Made by a program: the position numbers and the translations under genes. A DNA stretch of 64,000 bases from Doris montereyensis (Eukaryota; Mollusca; Gastropoda; Nudibranchia; Dorididae). This document shows positions 23,689-35,439 of this stretch, in pieces. Positions within the stretch are counted from its first letter, which is position 1. Each line of letters begins with the position of its first letter. The stretch spans positions 125,001 to 189,000 of the forward strand of contig JAXRKP010000616.1 in the NCBI GenBank assembly GCA_037039925.1, given 5' to 3'. The notes beneath the pieces are model-generated. The model was not told where the DNA came from, ran no database searches, and was given only the letters and a program-made list of their open reading frames with translations.

Positions 23689-24454
23689 GTAAGCATATTT
23701 CAATTGAGCTCTTTTCTCTTCCTACTTATATGATATCATCTGAAAAGTAAATAATGCCTCTTTCATATTTGACAGAATCCTCTTACTTGGGTCAAAACAG
23801 AGCTTATTGAAAAAATAATTTATGTGTCTTTCATGAGTAAATGAATAGATTCATGTGTAAAGATCAAGGGTCTTTTATTTATGGGCTCCTTAGTAAAGTA
23901 AGAAGGATAAAGAGGATTAAGTGGTTCCAAAAATATACCAGTCTCAGTCAGTGTAATAACTTGATACAGCATGTTGTTGTTAATTCAATTTCAAACAAAT
24001 AATACAGGTCATGGAGCTCTACTATGTATAAATGTGTTCAGCATATCTGAATATTTGTTCAGTTTGCAAGACGGAAGGATGCCTTATCAATTTCTAACCA
24101 ATGGGGGCCGCCAAAACGTCAGAATATGAACCAATGAGAAAACACATTAAAAGTGCCTTTTCACTTTGCAAGCTGAATGCTACTATGGCTTGATGCAATC
24201 AAGCTCACTACATTTTCTGTGAGTGAGTCAATATCAATTTACTCTGATTAGACTGAATATATCTCAGATGCATTGGGTTAGTAATAGACCTACTTAGAAA
24301 TATTGAATTGAGGTGCAAGAACACCCAGTATCTCATGCATAAGGGTATGTATGTGAGACATAGGGAGATAATAGACTATCTTTTCGGACTTTGCATGTGT
24401 AAAATATAGATTTAATTTTTTTAAATTTTAACACTTGAAAAAGTTTTAACACTT
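23689..24454. other. Intronic DNA, nothing recognised
   Basis: No domain-bearing frame or clear repeat boundary between exon 4 and the Tc1 remnant. Confidence 0.5.
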
Positions 24455-25330
24455 TGCTGGGAGACGTTGTCCCACTCTTCCGCTAGGAATTGTGTCTGTT
24501 CTCCACAACGCCTTGATTTTCTTGCCCTCATTCATTTGCCCACAACATCCCAAAGGTGCTCAATTGGGGAAAGACCTAGAGAGCGGGCAGGCTAGGGCAT
24601 GACTTGCAAATTTTGTTCCTTCAGGTGCTCCAGGCAGATTCTGGCGATATGAGGCCGGGGTTGTCCTGTTGAAATATGCAGGCAAGATTATTCTTGACAG
24701 CTGGAACAAAATGCTCAGCCAGGATTTTCTGCTGGTACCCTTAAGGCATTCAGGGTATCCTGTATGAACACAAGTTCAGTCTTGCTTGTAGTAAGCTGTG
24801 ATGCCAGCCCAAACCATAATGCCACGAAAGTGCTGACACATCTCCCGATGGGAATTTGTCCTTCAGGACCTGACAACGTAAAGTTACTTTCATCATGGAA
24901 AACACTTTGTTCCGTACATTTTCTGTCCAAGGGTGATGCCCGGGAATCCACTCAAGGCGTTGATGTTGATGGTTCTGTGTAAGCTTATGCCCAACATACA
25001 GTCTCCTGCACTTTAAATCTGCGTATGTCTTTCAAACAATTGCGAACTGATTGTTGGGTGATCCCCTGATCTGTGGCACTGGCAGTCAAAAATGTGCTGG
25101 AGAAGGCATCGGTTGCAAAATGTTGAATAATCCTTTGATCAGTTTCAGGTGTTATTTTTCTCTTTCTTCTCTGTCCAGGTCTGTTTTTGACGCTCCTTCT
25201 ACCAGCATATTTGGCAAGGAGATGAGCTGTATGAAATGCCATAATGCTCTGCAATTCGATTCTTTGAGAAACCAGCATGTTTCATGCCCAGCATTTCAAA
25301 TATTTGTTTATTATTCAGCTTTGGAGAAGG
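24455..25330 (-). pseudogene. Tc1-like transposase remnant
   Basis: Minus-strand fragments match Tc1/mariner transposases. At 25278-24985 is the helix-turn-helix and paired-like N-terminus (SIMAFHTAHLLAKYAGRRSV then RKRKITPETDQRIIQ). At 24951-24715 is the catalytic middle (VFHDESNFTLSGPEGQIPIG, where DES carries a catalytic Asp). At 24600-24480 a further stretch corresponds to the DLNPIEHLW-type C-terminal region and the end of the catalytic domain. Stops and frameshifts break it. I did not identify the terminal repeats. Confidence 0.8.
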
Positions 25331-25589
25331 CACCTTCCTTTCTATTGGTTTCTCAATGATTGTTGCAGAGCAAAGCATCCTTTATGAATTCCGTCTAAGA
25401 TGTTGCCCTTTTCCTGTTCTTAGTTTTCTATAGTGATAATACAGAGATTCTCGATACATCCTAGATCTAGAGTTCTTCAGGGTGAACACTTTTGAGCAAT
25501 GCCTATGCTTTTCGACGTGAAAATGAAGGATTACTAAAAGTAGCACAATTTGAAAATTACTTTTTCAAGATTCTACTCACAGATTCTCC

Positions 25590-25960
25590 TCTAGTGTAAT
25601 AAGATCTTACTTGAATCAAATGAAATTGGACTTTAGACTTACTTGACTTAATGCCTTTCCGTTGAAGAGTCATCCAACTTTTCCGCCTGGGCTGTCTTGT
25701 ATATTGTTGCAGTGATATACCTTTATATCTGTCTGTTTTATGCAATGTTGTATATATCTTCAAGCTCTTGTAGTGTCTTGAGTTGTAGTTTCACCCTTTT
25801 GAGGTCTTGTCCGAGGGTTATCACAAGTGTTGTTTTTGGTCTACCTCGTCTCTTTGTAGTTTGCTCTCTAAAGTAATAAATCATGGATTTGTTACTTGGC
25901 ATGTTTCTATCTTGCCAGAGGATGTGGCCGACTAATCTCCATCTGTTCTATAACACTGTG
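25590..25960 (-). mobile_element. 3' end of a second LINE family (minus strand)
   Basis: Read on the minus strand, 25950-25800 encodes RWRLVGHILWQDRNMPSNK and RRGRPKTTLVITLGQDLKR, a typical C-terminal tail of RTE-like non-LTR ORFs. The following minus-strand stretch to 25590 is a continuation with stops. It differs from the GRPRRKW family elsewhere in the window. Confidence 0.6.
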
Positions 25961-27041
25961 AGTGATAAAGGTGTTTTATTCATGTTCTTATAGAGAGATT
26001 TGTTTGATATCTTTGCTGGGGTGTTTAGAATAGTTCTCAATTCAGTACACTAGTGACTGAATAATTATTATCCTCAACTTTTGATGTTATAGAAGAAAGT
26101 ATTCATCTGTAATGAATTTTAAAAATTGGTGGGGTGTTAATTATTTTGCTTAGTATAGAAACTTGTGAAAGGCAAGCAAGAAAAAAATGCACAGTACTTT
26201 CTTACCATCGATATGTTCGTTTTTTAAGTTACATGCGATGCAACCAAGCAGTCATGCTGCATCATGACCTAATGTGTTGTAATACACTATCACCCATTTT
26301 TGCATTGGCTGGTCTCAGGCACACAGTAGATGTTTGTGAATCATTTCTATTTCATTGTTCTTTCAATTGTGTCTTGGTAACTGCTCTTATCACAATGATA
26401 AGCGCACAATAAAACGAAGAACTTGATTTGTGAATCTTGCAAGCATACAGAAGCACATTCAGCCCTCTAACCCATCCCTTTCCACTTCTTCTCTCCCCAA
26501 ACCACCTGATACAAGTATATACATTCAGTCTACACTGATCCACATATTCTTCCATAGGTACACATAAGCAATTAAATATGTCAGCATTTCAATGAGACAT
26601 TAATCCTTAAAAATTTCCACTTATCATCTTAATGGGCTATGTTTTTATCCCCTAAGATGTGCCCATGCTAATTAAGTCACAACTAATCTAGCAAAGTTCA
26701 TGATCATGAACAACTTGCACCCTGCCTGGGGTACATCAAAATTGTATGCCAAACATGTCACTAATGTCAGTCCACAAGTGCAATACCTGTTGTAGGCCAA
26801 TATGAAGTTATTTCATTGGATGAGGCTAGATTTTCACATTGTCAGCCATTCAGTATTCTCATTATTTTGTCTGCTAAAGATAAAGAGCAAAACTTTTGCT
26901 GAGTGAACTGTGTTCTTATATCTCATGTGTCATTTTAAGCAGCATTCTTATAAGTAGTGACGACGACTGTATGGCCAAAATATAAGTTTCTGTCTCTTTC
27001 TAAAATTGATTAATTAAAAAAAAGGAAAAATGTAAGTTCCT
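25961..27041. other. Intronic DNA, nothing recognised
   Basis: No supported gene. Short open frames on both strands lack domains, and I see no inverted or tandem repeats with clear ends. Confidence 0.5.
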
Positions 27042-27290
27042 TTTAAAAGGCTGTTATGGCCCATAGAGTTGGAGCTTATTGTGGTTTCAATAGTGTGAAG
27101 TGAAACAGCTAGTCATATTTTTTACTTCCAAGCTAATGCCTGTACCCATTTGCACCTGGCTAGAGTGGGGAAAATGCGTGTTAAGTGTCTTTCCCAAGGA
27201 ACACAATGTTGGGCCTAGCTTTTGCCAAGATTTAAATTTGGGACCTCATGATCCCCAGTCTGACAGCCTAACTGCTCAGCCACTGACACC
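27042..27290 (-). repeat. tRNA-derived SINE, family B, copy 3
   Basis: Minus-strand copy with the shared 'ggcccatagagttgg', 'tagagtggggaaaatgcgtg' and 'acacaatgttgggcctagc' blocks. The inverted tRNA-like head ends near 27285 ('cctaactgctcagccact'). Confidence 0.75.
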
Positions 27291-27565
27291 ACATTATTAG
27301 TTTTGCAAAATGTGAGTCCTACATTTTGTGGATGGTGGAAAGAATTTGCTCCAGTTTTTAATTCGTATAGTATATATTTTTTATTCATTTGTTCATGCTT
27401 TTGTTCTCAATAATTTCTTTTATCACATGTAACCGATTAGAATATCATATTGATTATCATTTTCTACAGCTGGGTAAACCTCCAAATATATATTCAAACA
27501 TATTTATACAAGAAAATACAGCCAGAGCTTCTTTATCATGTAAAACGACGATATAGTACCAAGTC

Positions 27566-27625
27566 ATTATCATCATCATCATCATTATCATCATCATCAT
27601 CATCATCATCATATGTCATTGTTGT
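27566..27625. repeat. (ATC)n microsatellite
   Basis: About 15 ATC/ATT units, followed by degenerate copies to 27660. Confidence 0.9.
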
Positions 27626-27929
27626 TAATCCATCATCATCAAAACCATCGTGATCACATCTATTATGACTGTCGTTGTCACTGTCATGATTATATTGATC
27701 CACAATAATTGTATCATATTATCATATCATTATGTTAAAGTTAATGAGTTACTTGTCACTTGAGCATAGTACAATTAACTGTTTCATAGTATTTGTAGTT
27801 TATACTTAATACTATATTGTGTGTACTCACTGTAACAAAGACATTTTTCTCTTTGTGGATAATAGAATGCATTCAATTCAATTCATTTCAATTTATCTTT
27901 GTATAAATTGTGTATATGATTTGTTCCAG

Positions 27930-28282
27930 ATAATCGACCTCCGAAAGCTGGACATCGAGGCAGCAGCAAGAGAACAATTTTTGTCCTTCCAGACAATTTA
28001 AATGCCATCCTCAGGGAAGAATTGGAAAAGCTTCCAAGGGGGGATAATTTCACTTTAGCTTTGTCCTTTGGTTCAAATTTAAAGCTACTTCTCTGTTTTG
28101 ATGACTTAGCTGAAATGATTATAAAACACATTAAATGTTTCTTTGAAGAAATTCTAAGCAGCACATATTTTTGTGTGAGATGGACAGCTGTGCCCTCATT
28201 GATGCTTACAAATACGCCCTAGAGATTGAGCAGCTTGGCAGCACTATCGATGAGAAAACATGGAAAGAGGTTTCTCTAAAAA
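27930..28282 (+). CDS. Host gene exon 5
   Basis: The acceptor is TTCCAG at 27924-27929 and the donor GTAAGT starts at 28283. In phase with exon 4 it reads NRPPKAGHRGSSKRTIFVLP, DNLNAILREELEKLPRGDNF and TLALSFGSNLKLLLCFDDLA. A shift in the T run at 28168-28172 then leads into EMDSCALIDAYKYALEIEQL and STIDEKTWKEVSLK. With that one-base change the donor phase (1) agrees with exon 6. I do not recognise a named domain; the alternating strands and helices would suit an RRM/KH-like module of a PARP14-type protein. Confidence 0.7.
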
Positions 28283-29129
28283 GTAAGTTATAGAGTACAC
28301 AAAAAAAGAAAGAAAAAGGTACAGATTCTCTAAATGTCAATCATGTCTATCTTGAGCAGTTTCACTCGATATTTGGAGGTATATGATTTCATATTCTCAT
28401 CTTCTAATGTTCAGGAAATGGGAATAATTTCTCTAGAAGTTCCAAAGAAATTGAAACTTGCGTTGTATTATATGTTGTTGGTGGTGGTGTTAATAATGTG
28501 CTTATTTGAGGGCACCTGAAGTATTTTTTTTTGCTTTTGAGCTTAGGTTTTTGCTTTGAGTATGTACATGAGTAACTGTCAAAATACAGTCATCCTATAT
28601 CTTTGAAAAGTTTGTAGTGTCCTTGGTTGCCATAGAAATGGCTGCCATCTTGGATTTTGACTCAATTTTCAAAATCTATCTCCTCCCTTAGTTATGAATA
28701 AAATCATTCAAAACCTTGCAGATCATCTTTTCCATCCAATATCTAAAGAGTGACGTCACTTTTTTTCAATATTTTGGATAGTTTTTTTAATGAATTTTTG
28801 AAAATACTATATATCGTGAATGTACAAAAAACGACATTTTTATTACAAAAATAATAATTTCTCAAAAATTTTACAATATATTTTTTAAAAACGAGCGTCT
28901 TTCTATTAACATTGACAAAAGGAACATGTGTGCCAAATATAATACAAATCGTTTGGTAAATGGCGGAGGAGATAGAATTTTATTGTGGAAAAGCGACATT
29001 TCGAGAAAATGCAAGTAAAAAAATCGAAAGAAAATAACACAAAATAAACGATTTAGGCGGGTTTCCTTTGTTGTAGCATCCCCTTATTCTTTCGACAGTG
29101 TCTGGCATTGTTACTTATGTAAATAGGAT
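28283..29129. other. Intronic DNA with a degenerate dispersed repeat
   Basis: 28600-29040 shares blocks with 18400-18620 and 19600-19970 ('ggttgccat', 'atctcctcc'). No coding frame. Confidence 0.45.
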
Positions 29130-29592
29130 GATAAATCTAGGTTTAGATATGCACTGTAGTGAAAACAGGTGTTGAAAAGACCAGGTTTTTTGTTTTTTCC
29201 CTTCTATATCCTATGCTTGTGCGCGTGTTTACATGCACACTGATGTGCAACGCCTCTTATATCACACAGCGATGGGCCGATACGTCGATCGGTGGCGGCA
29301 GAAACTAGGTCAAAGTCGGTGTTGCCACATTTGGCGATTAACCGCCAATATACATGTTTTCACTGCCATTTTCTCAGTCAGTGTTTGGGTAATTTACGTC
29401 AAAAGTTTGACTGTTTTTACCTACTGTCGCCTCCAAAATCTTTTGTAAAAAAATTATGCGTCATATGGATATTTTACTGTCAAGAACTTGTAGTTAAATG
29501 ATTGTTCTACCCGAATATATATGCAAAGAACAGAATATCAACCTTTTGGTCCAAAACTCACCAGCCCAGGTGCCCCCCCCCCCCCCCCAAGA
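29130..29592 (-). repeat. C/G-tract dispersed repeat, copy 2
   Basis: This block is an inverted counterpart of 34935-35400. Shared parts include 'tctcagtcagtg', 'ggtaatttacgtcaa', 'gtcatatggat' and the terminal 'ccaggtgccccccc' run at 29569-29588. It is about 460 bp long and encodes nothing recognisable. It may be a non-autonomous element. Confidence 0.6.
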
Positions 29593-29845
29593 TATTCTTT
29601 TTAAAAGTACTATGTTTGTACTTCTGCATACGCTCGACCTTTGAGAATATTACTCTGCCAAATTTGGGCTGGCAGGCGTTTGTTATTGAAAGCTGTCAAA
29701 TAAATGAAGAAAGCCAGTCTCCAATTAACTCATGGCAGTCAACTAAACATTTATGTCTGACAGGCTACCTGTCCTCTCAAGTTGCATCATGTGTCCAACA
29801 ATGTTTATGATCAACTTATTTGTCTATAAGCGTGCATTAATAACT

Positions 29846-30128
29846 GAGTGATAAGGCTGCTGCTCTCAAGATCATGAAGTTCTGGGTTGAAATCCTAACA
29901 AAGCTAGTTCCAACGTTGTGTACCTTGTGTGTACCTTTGGAAAGACACTTAACACGCTTTTTCCCCACTTGACCCAGGTTACAAACACTAGCTTGGGAGT
30001 AAAACCTGTGTCAAACTAGCATCCTGTCCAGGAGGTGATTATTATCACCTGTTCTGCTTCATGCTATAGAAACAGGGATAAACTCTGGCTCTATGGGCCA
30101 TATTGTCTTGAAGGAACTTTACTTTACT
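29846..30128 (+). repeat. tRNA-derived SINE, family B, copy 4
   Basis: Plus-strand copy with the head GTGATAAGGCTGCTG and the B-box-like GGGTTGAAATCC. The body has 'aagacacttaacacgctttt' and 'gtgattattatcacctgttc', with a TTACTTTACT tail. It shows that family B has its own tRNA-like promoter. Confidence 0.8.
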
Positions 30129-30167
30129 ATTTGTCTTGGTGCCGCACGACACCATGGAAATTCTGAT

Positions 30168-30640
30168 ACAGTGGGCACCATTTATAACAGCACCGGTTAT
30201 AACAGGGCCGTCACCATCCCCCTTTTTTTTCTCTCTTCAGCTCTTTTAAAGTAAACCTTTTATAACAGAGACTGGTAAGGGGAAAAACTCGCTTATAACA
30301 GGACAATGTAAATGTGGAAAATACACCAGAGAAGCACAAAAGTGTGTATACTGTAGATCTATGACTATAATTCTTAATATATTTTCAATACTGACTGCAT
30401 GGAGACCCAAATGCAGCAGGTGTTTAAAGTGCACGATATGCCTAAAAGAGAGGGGGACAGAATGGCTAGCTAGTACATTACGATGGTTGGCCTATCATTG
30501 GCTAATATCATATGATGTTATTGCGTGGGTTATTTATTTCCTTTGCAAATTGCTTACAACAGGAAATGTTTATAACAGGACTATAACCTCTCCCCCGTTG
30601 ATTCTGTTATAACTGGTTTCGACCATGTTATGAAGAAACT
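30168..30640. mobile_element. Possible inverted-terminus element rich in TTATAACAG
   Basis: The left part starts TACAGTGGGCACC and carries repeated TTATAACAG units. The right part has the inverse CTGTTATAAC before 30612. The ends are similar only after gaps, so this is a tentative pogo-like MITE. It abuts the element at 30639. Confidence 0.4.
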
Positions 30641-31083
30641 ATTGTATTCTGACTGCAGATCACTCCAACTCCAATGAAACCACCTTCGACTGCAATGTTA
30701 GTCTTTTTTTGAAATTTTCACATTCAATTCAGAGTTGTACTTACTTGTTATCAGTTATTGCTCAGTAAATTTAGTTTTCAGACTTTTTGTTCATTGAGGT
30801 AATTTGGCTACACCTCATTCTTGCATACTTAATGGTCCCTGTCTTTTGAAGTTTGTAGCACAGTGACATATTTCGACATGAAACTCTGCCCTAGTCTATG
30901 TTCAAAGCGACTGTTACACCTTCAGAATTTAACTTTTTTAGCTCTCCTCTCTGATTGGTTTATGATCTTTAACTTGAAAAGATGACGAGTCAGGAGACTA
31001 TTTTAAAAAGGCTCATCGCATACCACTTTGACCGTCGAAGGTGGTTTCATTGGAGTTGGAGATCTGCAGTCAGAATACAATAG
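30639..31083. mobile_element. MITE with about 50-bp terminal inverted repeats
   Basis: The left end, 30639-30690, starts CTATTGTATTCTGACTGCAG and ends AACCACCTTCGAC. The right end, 31034-31083, is its near-perfect inverse, starting GTCGAAGGTGGTT and ending CAGAATACAATAG. The 345-bp interior encodes nothing. Such long, nearly identical ends suggest recent activity compared with other repeats here. The superfamily is unknown to me. Confidence 0.8.
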
Positions 31084-32440
31084 TGAGGCTGGAAATTTGA
31101 ACTGAGATACTAAAATTCTTGCTTTTTTGTTTTGATAGGACGGAATGCTGCCATTGATTTAAAATTAAAAAAAGATAAGACTAATAATAACAATAACTCT
31201 AAATTTGACATAGTAATGACAAAGATATTTTAATTTTACAGTCTCAAAGAAAATGTATACCTAATTTTTTGTATTATCGTAAAATCTTTATCTTTCATCT
31301 GAATTTTATGGGACAGACTGATTTTATTCTCTTCTACTTCTAAAACAAAATTCATTACCTCATAATTTTGACTTGACGTGACAAATGTCATAGGTTCTTA
31401 TTATGCCTTTGGGTACCCATGAAGGTGTCAATTTTACTGAAACTATTTACAAGACCGAAGGCAACTCACATGGCTTCTTTCCCCTTCTTTGAGGTTACCT
31501 GCATTCAAATACATGCTTCTGATTGGTCAAACTGCCCAAGATATGCTCTCATTTCAGGCAATCAAAAAAATCAAACACGTAAACTGGTCTATGGCCATTG
31601 TGGACGAAAGCAGAAAGTTTATTTCTGTGGACCATTTTTTTGTTTTTTTCCCACAAGTCAGGCTTTGATTTAACAATGAAATTTTATGTTCTAACTCAAT
31701 ATCAACATTTAGTAGCCTTTATACATTTGTTTTTGTTCAAAAGACCTACGTCTATTGGTTTCTATGCATGCCCCTTTCAATGCCATTTCTTTTGATATAT
31801 AATAATAATATGTCATGCTAAAATTAGAAATAAGCCACCAGGAAGCTATTTGGGAAGATAAAATAGATTTTTGTCATACTCGTCGTACTTTGACTTTGAC
31901 CTTCAAAATGATATGAAAACTATAAATAAATAAATAAATAAAGAAAGAAAACACAAACTACTTACAAACCTTCTGATAAAAAGTGCATCAAAGTTATTAT
32001 TCATTGTTAAATCCATAATTATCAGCTTTTTTTTTAATGAATTGAAGATTATTTTCGATAGTTTAGTGTAATACACACAATGGAGGAAAGGAAAATTATC
32101 CGATTAAATTAGTTTTGGTTTATATATTTTCAATATATCTACGGATGACATCACTATCGATGCATTGAAATCGTGGTCTTTTCAACATGTGTGATTGGCT
32201 CAAGACAACGACTGGTAAAATCTCCAGACCCATAAACGCGAACGAGGAAAAATAAAGTTTTCTCCTGCAAAATTGATACAGTTTAGGGGGAAGTCATAAA
32301 CTCTCTTCAAAAACAATATAAGAAGTATTTACACCATTGTAAAGCTAAGAATTGCTTCGGTCATAAGCAAGAAATGAAATCATTCCTCTTTATCATCAGG
32401 AGGTGGGTGTTCAAGCTGAACCGTTGTGTTGTGAGCTTGT
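31084..32440. other. Intronic DNA, nothing recognised
   Basis: AT-rich; short open frames at 31419-31795 lack domains and splice support. A small (AAAT)n run lies at 31923-31945. Confidence 0.5.
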
Positions 32441-32746
32441 AATCGATTTGATTTGAATTGATTTACTCACAACCACAACTAAGGTGATCTCGGGGTTTTT
32501 GGTAGGATTTTAATCTTGCCCGGACTGCCCTGTAAACAGCCAAGGGACCTCTAACGTTGCCAGAGTTTTGGGACCTCCTTTTTATCGTTCCGTCTCCGAT
32601 GGGACTAGGTGTCGATCCACCTACCTGGACCAAGGGGGATGATTTTGCTAAAAATAAAGATATAAAAATTTCAACTGTCGGCGGGACTCGAACCCACTAC
32701 GTTTTGGTTGAGAGGCCGACACCTTGTCTTTGGACTACCGAGTCCC
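32441..32746 (-). repeat. tRNA-derived SINE, family A, copy 3
   Basis: Minus-strand copy beginning with the inverted (AAATC)-type tail at 32441-32465 and ending with the inverted head 'actaccgagtccc' at 32746. The B-box region reads 'gcgggactcgaaccca' near 32680, the best-preserved B box among the copies. Confidence 0.8.
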
Positions 32747-33075
32747 TGAGCTTGTGATCACGACGACATTGGTTCAAACCCCACAGCTGATATATGTGAT
32801 TTTTTTTTCACCACGTTGTACTCTTCGAGAGGTACTTCATTCTACTTTCCTCACTTGACTCAGGTGTGACTTAGTACCCAGGTATAGGTAGAAAAAGATC
32901 TTGTCAGAGTGTTAGTACAATAAGCCTAACAGGCTTGTGTACTGTATGCTCCCTGGGAGTTGAGAAGGACTTTGAATGAAATGGCCTGTTGGGGCATAAA
33001 TGATGTACAGTTGGTGAGCCTGCACTTGTGCAAGGGGATACAGACTATAAATCCATCTTTATCTTATATCTTTAT
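32747..33075 (+). repeat. Third SINE-like sequence
   Basis: It starts with GAGCTTGTGATCACGACGAC and the B-box-like TTGGTTCAAACCCC, runs through 'cacttgactcaggtgtgactt', and ends in a TTTATCTTATATC-type tail. It directly abuts SINE A copy 3. It is single-copy here, so its family status is not shown by the window itself. Confidence 0.5.
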
Positions 33076-33934
33076 CATAAATATTAACATTACTCCTGAT
33101 TGAAAAATTGTGGTGCACAGCTGTCCACCACCCTGTAACTGCAATGAGTTAATGGAATTTCTTTCTTTAGAGCATACCATATAGGATATGATATGTATTT
33201 ATGAAAAGGAAAAGGATTTTAAAACATACATTCATCCAAATAGCCCTTAAAAATTCTTATCTGTAGGTAAACAACATAGTGCTGCAGTAGTAAAAGTAAG
33301 AATATTGAATCAACAGAGGAATGTACACTAATAGTAGTAATAGAGATGGAATGAACATAACCAACATCCACTTAATCTAGTTTTCTTTTTCTTTTCTGAC
33401 CTCGCTATTACACTTTACCCTGTTTTTCTTTTGATGATTGTAATACTCTTTTTGTGGTCACCCACACCTTTTATTGTAGATTGTTATTTCACTCCTTTAT
33501 CCAAGTCATTTCTCATCATATGCACCCATCTTCTTTTCTAGATATCCAACTCTCTCAGCTCTTTCTTTCATTTCTGTCATCCACATCCATTTCTACCTTT
33601 CATTTATTCAACATTTTTTTCTGATGGTATAAATGTGTAATTGTGCAGTTTCTACACATCTGTCATCTGACAAAGGATATTGCCCTAAACTGAACATTAC
33701 CCGTTCATTCTATCTCTGTTAGTAGAGTTTAAACTCCTCTGTTGGTTTTTTATATTCTGCAAACAGTAAGTAACATGTTCTTCTTCTACATAATAACTGA
33801 CAAACTCAATTCTTGAGTCTTACTATCTGTGTGCACGATTTGAATTTAACAACTTTTTTATTCAAATGTTTATTTTAAAGTTATCTATTAAATGTTATTT
33901 TCATGTGCTACTGCTTAGTTTAATTTCTCTTGGC
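33076..33934. other. Intronic DNA, nothing recognised
   Basis: A short block at 33778-33840 ('ataataactgac...aattcttgagt') resembles 15690-15740, so a minor dispersed repeat is present. No gene. Confidence 0.45.
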
Positions 33935-34235
33935 AGTTTGCTCCACAGCTATAGTAGTAATTAACTGAAATTAATGAATGTATCAGTTTGTTCCACAGCT
34001 ACAGTACTAGTTGATGAAAATTAATGAATGTATCAGTTTGTTCCACAGCTACAGAAGAAATTAATGGAAATTAATGAATGTATCTGTTTGTTCCACACCT
34101 ACAGTATAAGTTATTGGAAATAAATGATTGTATCAGTTTGTTCTACAGCTACAGTAATAGTGGATGGAAATTAGTGAATGTATCAGTTTGTTCCACAGCT
34201 ACAGTAATAGTTAATGGAAATTAATGAATGTATCA
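33935..34235. repeat. Minisatellite, unit about 59 bp, five copies
   Basis: Five tandem units share TGTATCAGTTTGTTCCACAG followed by 'ctacagtaatagtt' and 'ggaaattaatgaa'. Copies differ by a few substitutions. No coding role; it lies 280 bp upstream of exon 6. Confidence 0.9.
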
Positions 34236-34513
34236 CACTCATTCTTTTTTGTCTATATCGGAATGAAGATCAATTTGGATTTTGTGTTTATTTCTTTTGT
34301 TTTGGTTAAATTTAGAAGCCATTATTTGGCAGTTACCTGATCAGTATTGACTAGTATATTCCATCTTAAATACATTTTAAGTAGACTGGGTTCTTTTAAG
34401 ACATAGTAGCATTTACCACAATAATCATGTGTCTATGTAGAAACATTTTTAAAAGAGAAATTGTAATGAAGCAGTTCTTTGATATTTACGGTTTATTCCT
34501 GTTTTCTTTTCAG

Positions 34514-34578
34514 ATTTTAATACAAATGAAATTAATTGTCTGAAAGTCAATGTGATGGAATTTCTCCCAAGTACATCC
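34514..34578 (+). CDS. Host gene exon 6
   Basis: A 65-bp micro-exon with acceptor TTTTCAG at 34507-34513 and donor GTGAGT from 34579. In phase with exon 5 it reads FNTNEINCLKVNVMEFLPST and ends at a codon boundary. The next supported exon, 53631, starts at a codon boundary, so the 19-kb intron between them, which holds the Polinton, is compatible with direct splicing. Confidence 0.65.
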
Positions 34579-34934
34579 GTGAGTACATCTTTGCATTTTG
34601 TTTTGTGTACAAATAAATCAGTGTGATTTCATAAAGTTATGCCTTTGGGTGTATCTTACGATCTTAATTTCTTCTAAATGGCCAGTGAATGTCATATGTT
34701 TTATTAACCAGGAGCTTTCCATCTCTCAGTTTTTTAATTTTCTACCCTATCTGTTGTTTGCTTTTAATATTCGAAGTGACTATTTTCATTAAGGAAGAGT
34801 ACCTGAGAGAGCAAACAGGCTATTCTTTATTAGTATCGGATATATTGCCGATGACGAATGATGAATCGAGTAAGCGTTTGGTACTCGTTGTTACTCGACT
34901 ATGTTCTCACGGTAAGGGCATCATTTCATTGTTC

Positions 34935-35400
34935 TCAGAGTCGTTCATTAAGGGTAGGTGGAGGGAGGGGGGGGGGGGGGGGGCACCTGGATTTTTGATT
35001 TTGGGGCCAAAATGTTGACTTTCTGTTCTTTGCATATTTGGTTAGAACAATCATTTATCTTTGGCAAAAAAATGTCCATATGACGTAAATATTTTTTTTT
35101 ACAAAATATTTTGTAGGCGCAGGGTAGGTAAAAAAAAATAATATGTTGACGTAAATTACCCTAGCACTGACTGAGAAGATTGGCACTGAAAACAACTCCA
35201 GCGGTGGCTGATCGCTAATGTGGCAACACAGTTCTTTTGCTTGGCTTTCGGAACACATCGCGTCGATTGGCCAAGCGCTTTGTGACATAAGAGGTAAAGT
35301 CCAGCGGCGCGCCCATGTAAACATACGCACAAGTATAGGAATAGAGGAAAATAATAAAAATTGGTCATTTTGACGGCTGTTTTCACAGCAATGCACATCT
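34935..35400 (+). repeat. G-tract dispersed repeat, copy 3
   Basis: The GGGAGGGGGG run at 34959-34983 is followed by 'cacctggatttttgat'. The block continues to 'gcaatgcacatct' near 35395. It is the inverted counterpart of 29130-29592. Open frames on the minus strand (35055-35398) are not shared with the other copies and have no domain. Confidence 0.6.
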
Positions 35401-35439
35401 ACACCTAGTTTTACTGAGTAAATAGCATTGTTTTGGTTT

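Noticed and set aside
27566..27625. CRISPR-like or regulatory repeat
   Set aside because: It is a plain (ATC)n microsatellite without unique spacers.
31419..31795. Possible extra exon of the host gene
   Set aside because: The open frames lack a matching acceptor and donor, and exons 5 and 6 already join in phase.
33935..34235. CRISPR-like array
   Set aside because: The units are contiguous tandem copies of about 59 bp with no spacers, in a eukaryotic intron.
34973..35398. Possible gene in two minus-strand frames
   Set aside because: The block is a dispersed repeat, and the frames are not kept in the copy at 29130-29592.
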